Assembly: GCA_023627715.1 (NCBI GenBank)
Contig: JAMAHW010000055.1
Coordinates: 62,001 to 126,000 of the forward strand
Source: Periconia sp. R9002
Taxonomy: Eukaryota > Ascomycota > Dothideomycetes > Pleosporales > Periconiaceae
Direction of reading: 5' to 3'
DNA: 64,000 bases
The notes below the pieces were generated by a model that made no database searches, had not been told where the DNA came from, and saw nothing but the letters and a program-made list of their open reading frames with translations. Both the position numbers and the translations under genes were made by a program. Of the stretch, positions 24,326-33,727 are shown piece after piece. Position 1 is the first letter of the stretch. Each line of letters begins with the position of its first letter.

Positions 24326-25395
24326 TTGGAGACAAATAGGTCTAGAGAGTGTTTCTTTTTATCTCTTAGAGCAACCCCGGACGAGGTTTTTCCCCGGAGC
24401 GATATATTAGTATTTTAGTATAATGGTGTAATGATGTTTATGACAACTACGCGTAGCACGTATGTATTCTTTCTTAAGAGAAAGACAGCGAAGTATAGAG
24501 AGAGAAGGGAAGGGAAGGATTTGTGTATGAAGATTGTACGTTGAGTGTTTTGCTAATGAGATTTCGTTGCTTTTGTGTGTCTGTTTTGTCTGATGGACTT
24601 TTTCTTTGCCAGCCAGGTTCAAATGCTGCTTCTTCATTCCCTCCCTTTTTGGGGGCGGATGTGGATGTATGTGTGAGTATATAATTTTGTAGATTTGTGA
24701 GTTCAGAGGGTGATATTTCAATACAACAAGACGTCCATACGAAATCTCTGAGAACATTATACCCTTTGCCTGAGCCTTAAAAATTCTTCACCGGCGTGGT
24801 CCTACTTCAGCACCCTATTGAATAGCCTGTAGAAGTTTACATAGGTACGTTGAGGTCCTATTTCACAGTGTGTTAAAGCGGGAAGGTGCGGTGGATGTTC
24901 TGTCCTAGCTAGGCTCGGATGGAATTTGTGGTTCGCTGTTTCTTTCTCTGTTCTTCTCCTCTCTCTCTTATCCTACTTCAAGTTAGAGACCTTGTTTGTT
25001 TTTTATGTTCTTTGTTTTTCTTTGGTGTCGTTTCTGTTGTTTGGTCTTATTCTTATTGGTGGTGGTGTTCGGTGTGGGCTGCTTTGTAGCAGGAAAGCGA
25101 AAGGGAAGGCGCTTAGATGTCAAGTATGAGGCATCAGGACAGTGTAAGTGAGAAGCAGAATTTCGGAACGTTTTGTAGCATGGACGGCTTTCTCTTTTGC
25201 ATACAAATGTTGCCATCTTGGCTTGTACAAGTCTTTGCAGGGGTGATGTTCTCCATGCTGACGAGAGTGACAGGACGAGTTCACCCCGCATCTTCCACGC
25301 TCTCGATATTTTCCTCGTCACTCTAAGCGGAATCCCTACTACTTTGTGATCAGCTCAGCAAGTGTACGCCAGCTTCTCTTAATCTTACAGCAAGC
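24326..25395. other. Intergenic region before the HET-domain gene
   Basis: No supported gene. The segment at about 24930-25060 is T-rich on the plus strand and yields only low-complexity hydrophobic frames. Confidence 0.55.
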
Positions 25396-27705
25396 ATGTA
25401 TTGCGATACATGTCGCGACACATTTAGGAATATTTGCGATCCTTCGAAAGTAAAGCGCGTCTGTTCGGCTGAGTGGCTTGAAGCATACTATGCAAGGAGA
25501 AATGCTTCAACGCTCCAAGATGATGTCGAAAAGTTTCCCAGTGAGGAATCATGGCGGGATTTTAAAGGCACGTGGCGACGAAAACAAATGACCAATTGAA
25601 TACTAACCAAAGCAACGCAAAAACAGAGCTTAAGCATTGGGCTTACGGGCATCATACCTCCTGGCAATCATTGCAAGAGTCCAGGGATAACAACTGTCCG
25701 ATTTGTGCACGATTATCTTTCGATGAAGACCCTGATTTTCAGCGAGACCTATCCTTTGCATCCGTCATCATTTTTAAGTACATGCAACGGGGCGAATCAC
25801 CAGCGCAAATGTCCTTTCGTGTCTCTTGTAGCTTCGAAACCCGCTATTTCTCCTTATTTTCTAACTCTGGTATGTCCACGATCGATCACCAATATATTCC
25901 TGCGAATGTGCTTCTGATATTTGAAGTCCATAGCACTCTGTCATACATGGAGCCTTCCACATCAAGCCCCACAACATTTGGAATCATCCAACGCTGGCTT
26001 CAAGATTGTTCTGAGGGGCACGAATGTGACCACAGAATTGAAAAGAGTTTTCTTCCTACTCGGCTTCTTGAGCTCACTATAAGTGATGCGGAATGCTCGT
26101 TCTGCCTGGTATATAAACATGAAGTCGCACCTAACACACGATACCTAACACTGAGCCACTGCTGGGGTTCAAAAGCATGGGATGAGAAAATCGTGTTAAC
26201 GGAAGCCAACTTGAACTTTCTTAGACAAAAGCAAAATGTTGAAATCCTACCGCAGACATTCAAAGATGCATTCATAGTCCTCAGAAGACTTGGTGCTCGC
26301 TATCTTTGGATTGATCGATTATGCATCCACCAAGATTCAGTGGATGATTGGCGAGTCGAATCCGCGTCTATGGAGAAAGTATATAGCAACTCCTACCTGA
26401 CCATCGCTGCACTAGGCTCGAGCAATGATGAGGGTGGTTGCTTCTTCAGCCGGCAAGATTTTTTGGATAAATTTGATACCCTCCAAGTCTGCCCCAGGAA
26501 TCCCCACCAGCCAATTACATGTCATACTCTGAGCGTCGAAAGTGTTCTATCGGAGTCATGGTCTGATGAGCCCACGTATAAAGAGCCTTTATTATATCGA
26601 GCATGGGTCTTACAGGTGAGTCTGGCATCTGATTTACTCTCCTGACATATACAAGATGATACCAAGAAATGCTCTAATCACAGGGGAGAAATAGGAACGT
26701 TTTCTCTCGCCCCGTGTTCTTTATTTTGGCAGTCAGCAAGTGTTTTGGGAGTGCTATGAGCTTCATGCCTGTGAGAAACGACCTGGCATTTTTTTCATGG
26801 ATCGAAAACCTTCCATGTTGGGAAAGAGTATCATCAGCAGACAGCCAATGGGAGATACACATTCAACCTTTGTAGGGGCGAGAATTACATACCAACCCAG
26901 GTACTGGACCAAGAATGATATCGATGAGCTGTTTCGGGACTGGTATCGATTGCTATCGGATTACACTAGCCTGCAACTGACAAATCCTGGTGATAAACTG
27001 GTTGCTATTTCCGCGGTCGCAAAACGATTGAAAAAAGTTCTCGATAGTGCCGGACTCGACTCGGAGTATGTTTCTGGAATTTGGCAGCAGAGATTGCCGT
27101 ACAGCCTGCTTTTGCTTCATCGATCCAGTGACCCTAATTCAGAGTATATGCGTTTTCAGCACACACCTTCATGGTCCTGGACCGCTGTGGAAGTAAGCTG
27201 TGTATTCTTGGACACACGCGTCAAAAAATTAACTGCGGAAATTTTGGTGTCCTGCCAGTTTTCTGTTCGCCCCAAAGGTTTAGAAATCGAAGACATGTTC
27301 ACAAACGTTTCAAACCGCAGGCTCAAACTGTCGGGTAGGAAGTTAATTATGCATATGTCTGCTCAGTGGTTTCCCCGCTATAACATCCTACGTTTAGGGT
27401 ATCTTGACTTTGCGTCCATCCGTGCAAAGAATGGAATCATGGATCTGACTAGCTACGTAAACTTCGACGACTGGATGAAGTACGGGATACGGGAAACTAG
27501 TGGCAAAAGTTTTGAATGCATACCCCTCGTTGTGTGCCACGACTATGAACACCTTCCATGTCAATACTGTCTTTATTGTATGGTCGTGAAGCCAGAGGGA
27601 CAATATTACCAACGAGTTGGTTTGGCCGAAATAAATTTCATGGAGAAGGTACATATCTGGGAAGCGATAGGGTCGACTCCAACGGAGGAATTTGAGCTGA
27701 TATGA
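25396..27705 (+). CDS. HET-domain (heterokaryon incompatibility-type) protein
   Basis: Intact three-exon gene of 723 residues: 25396-25567, 25627-26615 and 26695-27705. HET domains mediate allorecognition and cell death in filamentous ascomycetes. Domain motifs from about residue 229 are RYLTLSHCWG, LPQTFKDAFIVLRRLGARYLW, IDRLCIHQDS, MEKVYSNSYLTIAALGS and EGGCF, followed after the second intron by RAWVLQERFLSPRVL and FWECYELHACE. The N-terminal part has GHHTSWQSLQESRDNNCPICARL, common in this group. The first intron (25568-25626) appears to be GC-AG: a GT donor nearby breaks the frame, while AAAG|GCACGT keeps it and a TACTAAC branch point is present. No frameshift or stop was found, so this is not a decayed copy. 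Neighbours (an SDR, convergent) suggest an accessory pocket. Confidence 0.92.
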
Positions 27706-27812
27706 TTGCGTATTCGAAAGTGGTACGATGGGTCTTGTTCGACGATCACCTGGTGGAACAGTTTTTTTTTCTCAAAGGATTTGATCAAATCGATTAAACT
27801 TTGTTGACGGTT

Positions 27813-28861
27813 TCACAAATTAAGGGCTGTGTCCTTTTGCTCAATACCACACCATTCGATACTCTTCTTCCACAGCTCCTGCTGCATTTTCTCGTCTTGA
27901 CTAGCCGGACTGCTAGCTGACGGCTTGCCCATCACATAGTACCCTCCCTTGCCTGCATGCTCTGGATCAACAGCGAAACCAACCAACTCAGCTGCTGCAG
28001 TCGCCGTGAAACGCAACGGTAGCACAAATTTGAGTACCGGATGCAACCAGCCCAGCACCTTGATGATCGTGGACCACAAGCGTGGTACATCCTTTTGACT
28101 AAACGCACGCGAATCTAAAAGACCGCCGGGGTCTACAGTGAGTACGGATATGTTCTGAAACTCTGAATTCTGACAAAACTCGTTAGTTTGATGTTGCAAT
28201 CATGCGCTTTTACAGTGTGGGTGTGTACTTTATGTAATCTCCTATCCAGCTCATACGCCGTCATAATCGTAACCAACTTCGACATTCCATACCGGTAAAA
28301 CCCCTTCGAAGCCTCTTCACCCTTCTTATCCGGCGGCGGATGCGCAAGGTGCTCAAGGTCCGATGGGAGCTCGGGCTTCAAGCCTCCGAAGCCAGGTTTG
28401 GCATGAGCGTCGCTTCCGAGAAATACAACCCGTCCGTTTTTGGCCTCTTTCAAATCTCCAAGCAGTCGCAGGACCAAATTGAAGTGCGCAAGATGATTGA
28501 TGGCTAGCGAAGTTTCGATGCCGTCGGGGGTGAGTTTGATCCCGTCTGCCAACGACCAGGTCATCGCGTTGCATATGATGGCAGTGAGCTTGGGTACTTT
28601 GGCGCTCGCAATGTCGGAATGGAGCGTGTCGGCAAAGATAGCGATTTCCTGCAACCTGGAAAGATCGAGTTTCCGCAACTGACAATTCGCTCCGGGGTGT
28701 TTGGCGATGACTTCAAGAAGTCTTTTGGTGTTGGCGTCCTGTGCCGTGTCGTTGCGCACCGTGGCTATCACACTGTAGGTAGGGTACTCGGAGAGAAGAT
28801 GTTCAATTGCTGGGATGGCTAAGGAGCCGTTCCCACCCGTGATGAGTACCGTTCCGTCCAT
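27813..28861 (-). CDS. Short-chain dehydrogenase/reductase
   Basis: NAD(P)-dependent oxidoreductase of the classical SDR fold, 329 residues. Exons 28861-28229 and 28169-27813, intron 28228-28170. Cofactor motif TGGNGSLA at residues 7-14 departs from the usual TGxxxGxG at the last glycine. ICNAMTW stands in the NNAG position, VVFLGSDAH carries the catalytic Ser, and YGMSK is the YxxxK site. A late VDPGG completes the pattern seen in retinol dehydrogenase-like and secondary-metabolism SDRs. The start is the first ATG (28861); sequence upstream in frame lacks one. It converges on the HET gene with about 107 bases between stop codons. Substrate unknown. Confidence 0.88.
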
Positions 28862-30101
28862 TCTGTTGCCTGCTTTTTCTGCGGTGAGGTTGGGATGAAA
28901 CTTGGAGGTAGTACAGACTATTAAATACTTTACTTGATTGTCCAATCCCTCGCCCCCAACTGCCCCCTTTTATCCTATTGTAGCAAAGTCATCTCACACT
29001 GCTCCCCCGGCACTTGTGCTGCTATTACTGAAATACGCACTGCAGGCCAATTAACCAATTAATTCATGCATGGCCCAGGGTGTGCTCGACGCATCTGCGC
29101 GGCGTAGGCTTAACTAAGGAAGCGGCTCGTACATTCCAGTCCGCTTACCAAAAGTGAATGTCCGGAAGTAGGGAATTTACAGAATTTCAAAGTAAATTCC
29201 AACATCCAGCGACAGACATTTTTCAGAGAACATAGTTACTAGCACGATATATCGAGTGAAGCTAACATGTTGTACGAGCCAACCAATAATAGCTTCTGAT
29301 GTCGGCGTACTAATGGCATATATTCTACCCAAGTAGTTAGCACCGACCCACCGATAAATATCGGCGGCTCCGATGTCCTAATGTTTCAATCCCCAATGTA
29401 TTGTTTGGACGACGTGCTGTAACGCTCCTGTTGAAAACTATTTGATCGAGGGCAAATCATGATATGCATCTGTTATGTAGGGTTAATTTTTTTGAGACTT
29501 TGCATTGTTCGCAGGGGTTTCTACATAGACAAAAAAATCAAGAGATCGGAGAAGCGGAACAGAAAAATGGCCGGCCTGAAGGACCAAAACAATCGTCAAG
29601 AAATACAGTTGCTATCAATCGTGACGTCGGAGATCATGTCACTTAATTGATTTCATAAATATATCCAGAAAAATCTTCATAATTTACATATAATGAATAT
29701 GTACTTGACATATTGTTAACCAACGGCGACGGGTAGCAGCGCCTAGACTGATGGATGAAACACGGATGGCTTCATCATCAGATATATAAATGTTGCCCAA
29801 TGCCCACACACGTTACTCATCTCTTATTTCGTTTTCCTATCACGTAGTATAGTTCGCAGAATTATATTCACAATGATTGCAAGGGACTTAGACTGCGAGA
29901 GGTAAATAAAGGGTCGGTGTTTAACTAGAAGAAGTCTAACTGGAAGAGGCCTAGCTTGGCGACTTGTTGCTTCGGAGATAATCCCTAAAAACGCGTCTCC
30001 ACTTTTCTCTTTCCCTCAATATCAACATTTCTCGCGAGGAGGAAAAAACAATCAGCAAGGGCATCCCTCGGTGCTTCCAAGGTCGAGCATACAGTTACAA
30101 G
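28862..30101. other. Divergent AT-rich intergenic region
   Basis: Holds promoters for the SDR (minus) and sfh5 (plus). No supported gene. The part near 29630-29720 is noticeably AT-rich. No transposon ends were recognised. Confidence 0.5.
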
Positions 30102-31394
30102 ATGGCTACCAAACCTGAACACATTACGCCGACTACTCTGGCCGATGTAGTACCTGAATCTGCCAAGGGAGACCCCACGACCGTAGCTAGCACGCAACCA
30201 GCGGCGGCACCAGCCGAGAAAGAGAAGGAGGCCGCTCAAGAGGCGAAGGCACCCGTTGAAGCCGACGAAAAAGCGAAAGATGGAGTTTCTCCTGCCGGAG
30301 ACAACGCCACTGCTGGTGCTGCTGAGCCGGTCACTGCTCCTACCGACGAGCTAAAGAAGCTCGACATCTCGTCCGAGAAGAAGGGAACGGAGGAGTCTGC
30401 GACCGCCGCAGTCGCCGCGGCACCTGTTCCAGCAACTACCGGTACCACGGAGAAGTCGGAGACCCCTGCCGCTACCGACGGCGATTTGGTGTGGCCTGAG
30501 ACCCCAGCGGAGCACCCGCTCACCAAGTTGTTCGGCCTCGTCGACTCTCTCGTTCAAGAAGCCGGACACGATGAGGTCTATGGAATCAAGTTGTCATCGA
30601 CCAGCAACGTCTTCCACACCAAGCTCATCCTGCAGAAGTTCCTGCGCGCCAACCAGAATGATTTGGAGAAGGCCAAGCAGCAGCTTCTCGACACCTTGAA
30701 ATGGCGCAAGGAATTTGATCCCATCAAGGCTGCCGGCGAAACTTTTGACAAGGACAAGTTTGACGGCTTGGGCTACGTCTTGACCCTGGAGGGTGTGCCT
30801 GATTCCAGCAACAAGAAGGATGTGGTAACTTTCAACATCTACGGCGCCGTCAAGGATAACAAGAAGACATTTGGAGATTTGGATACGTGAGTTTCCCCAC
30901 CCCTTACTAGAAAACCAAAGTCGAAACAATGCTAATATACTATGAACAGCTTCCTCCGCTGGCGTGTAGGCCTTATGGAGCGCTCCGTGCAAAAGCTCGA
31001 CCTGGCCTCTGCTACTAAGCCTATCCCCAACTACAACGAGGGTCCCGATCCTTACCAGGGTTTCCAGGTCCACGACTACCTTCAGGTCACGTTCTTGCGT
31101 CCGGATCCTGTTGTGAGGGCTGCCACCAAGGCCACGATCAACCTCCTTGGTCAACACTACCCCGAGACGCTCTCGCGCAAATTCTTTGTCAATGTCCCCG
31201 TCGTCATGGGTTGGCTCTACCAAGCTACCAAGCTTATCGTGGCCAAGGAGACGGCAAAGAAGTTCACCGTGCTCAGTTATGGAAATCAGTTGGCTGGAGA
31301 GTTGGGTCAGGGTGTTCCCAAGGTTTACGGAGGGACCAGTGAGGAGTTGGCTGTTGTTGGCGAGGCGGTGAATCTTGGTGATGTCAAGGCTTGA
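30102..31394 (+). CDS. sfh5: Sfh5-like CRAL-TRIO lipid transfer protein
   Basis: Sec14-family protein, 409 residues, exons 30102-30886 and 30950-31394, intron 30887-30949. The first 125 or so residues are a low-complexity Ala/Glu/Lys/Pro head. CRAL-TRIO-N follows with LILQKFLRANQNDLEKAKQQLL and WRKEFDP, then the lipid-binding domain (VVTFNIYGAVKDNKKTFGD, FLRWRVGLMERSV, VQKLDL, HYPETLSRKFFVNVP, KKFTVL). Sfh5 in yeast transfers phosphatidylinositol and has also been reported to bind heme. Role in lipid exchange at ER/plasma membrane contacts is inferred from the family. The Ala-rich head is typical for filamentous fungal versions. Confidence 0.92.
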
Positions 31395-31716
31395 AGTTGA
31401 GTGCAAGGGAAGTGATTGGTTCTGGGAAACGCGATTGCTTGTTGAGATTCAACTACGCTGAGGAGGAGCAAACATTGGTGGAGGACGTAATGGCAGATGC
31501 ATTAGCTGCTTTTGAGTGATACATTCAAAAATTCCTTAGAACAGATGCAAATCGCAATATACCCATTCGCACAAGATGATTTCTTGTTGCTTCATATTCC
31601 ATTGATGACTACCACTTGACGTGTTGCTTTTCTACTGCTATATACATATCACACTGTGAACTGGTGCTCGAATTCAAAGCGCCCAAAATGCGAGTTTCAG
31701 CGTAACGCATGCTCAT
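31395..31716. other. Intergenic region between sfh5 and the snoRNA host
   Basis: Contains the sfh5 3' end. No coding feature recognised; the 3' limit of the minus-strand snoRNA host transcript is not determined and may extend into this stretch. Confidence 0.4.
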
Positions 31717-31783
31717 CTGCTAATAATTTCAGGTCAGAAACAGGTTCGATTGTAAACAGACATAGCAATGAGAGAATTGGAAG

Positions 31784-31878
31784 TGCAGTCAGTCGAAAGA
31801 TGAAAAGCAATACATTTTATCCAGCATCGGGGTTACCCCCTCGGTGTTAGCATGGAGTATTTTGATCATCATGCAAAA
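31784..31878 (-). ncRNA. Box C/D snoRNA candidate in host intron 4 (25S rRNA guide)
   Basis: C box ATGATGA at 31872-31866 and D box CTGA at 31792-31789, 84 nt from C box start to D box end. Just upstream of the D box (two nucleotides away) lie 13 nt complementary to GAAAGATGAAAAG (plus strand 31795-31807). That sequence occurs in the D1 region of fungal 25S rRNA before AACTTTGAAAAGAGAG, as I recall it. By the D+5 rule the target would be the second A of GAAAG. Human snoRNAs target the same rRNA region. Ends are estimated. Confidence 0.7.
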
Positions 31879-32021
31879 GAAAACGAAAATGAGTGAAAAA
31901 AAAACTTACAGTGGTCGTGGCCTGGAGATGCAGGGTGTTATTAGTAGAGCGGGAACTGAAGATCTTGAATCGAATCAGCAATGGTAACTCAATGCGACAC
32001 AGTATAACTTTGAGAAAGAGT

Positions 32022-32102
32022 TGAAGATCAGGTAATCGAACAAAATTAATCCCCACTGGTAGGTCGGTATTTGATAGTACTAAGGTTGCTCATCATGAAA
32101 GT
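32022..32102 (-). ncRNA. Box C/D snoRNA candidate in host intron 3 (18S rRNA guide)
   Basis: C box ATGATGA at 32096-32090 and D box CTGA at 32031-32028. An internal D'-like CCGA (32067-32064) is directly preceded by 13 nt complementary to TATTTGATAGTAC (plus strand 32068-32080). That sequence lies near the 5' end of 18S rRNA in filamentous fungi, as I recall it. The D+5 rule points to the third U of UAUUUG. A second 9-nt match, TAATCGAAC (32033-32041), lies next to the D box and recalls 25S rRNA around ACUAAUCGAACC. Ends are estimated. Confidence 0.7.
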
Positions 32103-32397
32103 GTGAGGGGCATTGCAGAAATCTATTCGTACCTTGTATGCTACCACCCAATAACCCGACGAAGCCAATATGCGGTGCTGCAAGTGGAAGTTTCCCTTCT
32201 GGTATGTGGAGTGTAGCCATAGTAGAGGCGTCCGCAGGCTTCGTCGAGCTATGGGTCATGTCACACGTCAACGTGAAACGAAGACATGTTGTCGCGTCGA
32301 GTCGTCTATCTTCAACCGGATCACAAACGGCCTACACTTCTGACAGTTAGCATCGATGCCTAAGCTGCATGCGGTAAAAAAGTTGGAAAAAATGCGA

Positions 32398-32480
32398 AAG
32401 ATCAGATATCCCGTTTGGCTTAGGGAGTCAATCACCATGATATGTATGATAGGGGCGACACGAAAGTTCATCCTATGATT
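32398..32480 (-). ncRNA. Weaker box C/D snoRNA candidate in host intron 2
   Basis: C-like box AGGATGA (32474-32468, one mismatch to RTGATGA) and D box CTGA (32405-32402), about 73 nt apart. A 10-nt stretch is complementary to ATAGGGGCGA (32449-32458), found in 25S rRNA before AAGACTAATCGAACC from memory, but no good D' box adjoins it. Listed mainly because of its place in the same host as two better candidates. Confidence 0.33.
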
Positions 32481-32806
32481 TTGAGGGGACAAGAAAAAGG
32501 GCTGCGGAACTTACTTTGAATTGTGCTGTTGTACGAAAAGGAAGCAAGCAGAAGCTTGACGGGTGGAAGTTTTGGTTTTGCGCCAGCAACGGACTGTAGT
32601 TGTTCCGTACCGATGCGCTAACGAGCCTGGGCCGCGTGGAAGGTCGTGCGTAGTTGTTAGTTAGACGCGCCTCGTCTTTTACCTGACGACCCATCGTCCT
32701 ATTATTTACATTCAACGATCTGTTCAACCGCCGTCACACCCAGTGGAGACGCCACACGGAGGATACTCGAATAGACGGCCGATCCTCAATTGCCCCATCC
32801 CACATC

Positions 32807-33727
32807 ATGTCCGATGTCTCCCTAGCCGATATTGTCAAGGCTGCTCGTGAGCGCAAGAAGCGTGAAGCTGTTGCGCAGCAGTTCCTCGGAAGCCAGGCGC
32901 GCAAAGCCAATGCTCCCGGCGCCGGTGCTGTTGCCTCCCGCCCCAAAGATCAGAAATCGAGTCTATTGAGTCGCACCAGCGGCATCCAAAAACAACGCTC
33001 GTCCTCGGCCAGACCAGCAGCAGCATCCAACATCGATGGGAAATGGCAGCACGACCTGCATCGAGTTAACAATCCGAATGGCCCAGGTCCCAAACGGCTA
33101 AACCGCACCGCCTCTACTTCACAAATTGATCGTAATATGCGGAACTTTGACAAGTTTGCGTCTTCTTTGGGCAGGAATGCGCAGAACGCCAGAGACACCA
33201 GTGATGGTCCGGGATTCAACATCAAAGGCGTTGCAAGCCGTGGGCCTTATACCATTGTAGCAAGCAATTTTGCGCAGGGTACGACGGGCAGCGATATCGA
33301 ACAAGTCATGGCTCCCCACGGAAAAGGCTCCTTCATAAGCGCCCGTATCATTACTCCTGGACCCACAGTCATGGCCGAGATAGACTTTGAGACCATCGAG
33401 GGCGCTGACAATGTTATTCAAATCTTCAACGGGAAGAAGGTATGTTTGTCTGTATATGGCACGATCATTCGCGCCGACCGCATGGAGGCATTTTTTTGGC
33501 TGACAAATCGTCAGGCTGATGGGAAAGTGCTCTACGTGTACCACAAGAACGGACTCAACACACCCGCACCGCAGGCACGCCCCAACAATCGCGCTCCTCA
33601 GAGCTCCTTCGATGATATGGATGTGGATATGAATGGCGGCGGACGTAGCGAAAGCTATCAAGACGGTCGTTACGGCTTCCCTGACAATCGCCGGGACCCA
33701 CCCCGCGGCCCCCGGAGGCGCTATTGA
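32807..33727 (+). CDS. RRM-type RNA-binding protein
   Basis: Predicted RNA-binding protein, 281 residues after splicing. Exon 1 is 32807-33439 and exon 2 33515-33727; the intron 33440-33514 (GTATGT...TCAG) is 75 nt with no in-frame stop, so a retained form would have 306 residues. The N-terminus is basic (KAARERKKREAVAQQF). The RRM-like fold spans about residues 145-225 with YTIVASNFAQGTTGSDIEQVM, MAEIDFETIEGADNVIQIFNGKK and KVLYVYHK. The tail is acidic then Arg/Gly/Pro-rich (DDMDVDMNGG to RRDPPRGPRRRY). The pattern resembles mRNA export adaptors of the Yra1/Mlo3 kind only loosely, so no specific function is claimed. Confidence 0.8.
   Translation: MSDVSLADIVKAARERKKREAVAQQFLGSQARKANAPGAGAVASRPKDQKSSLLSRTSGIQKQRSSSARPAAASNIDGKWQHDLHRVNNPNGPGPKRLNRTASTSQIDRNMRNFDKFASSLGRNAQNARDTSDGPGFNIKGVASRGPYTIVASNFAQGTTGSDIEQVMAPHGKGSFISARIITPGPTVMAEIDFETIEGADNVIQIFNGKKVCLSVYGTIIRADRMEAFFWLTNRQADGKVLYVYHKNGLNTPAPQARPNNRAPQSSFDDMDVDMNGGGRSESYQDGRYGFPDNRRDPPRGPRRRY

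Larger units (their letters stand above)
31717..32700 (-). ncRNA. Probable spliced non-coding snoRNA host transcript
   Basis: Inferred minus-strand transcript with four GT-AG introns (32682-32618, 32514-32340, 32132-31922 and 31909 to about 31717-31720). Donors include GTAAGT twice and branch points such as CTAAC. The joined exons give no long frame and stop soon, so it does not look protein-coding. Introns 2 to 4 hold box C/D snoRNA candidates, which is the typical layout of a fungal snoRNA host gene. It is divergent from the RRM gene that starts about 107 bases away, so the two may share a promoter. Exon limits and 3' end are approximate. Confidence 0.5.
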
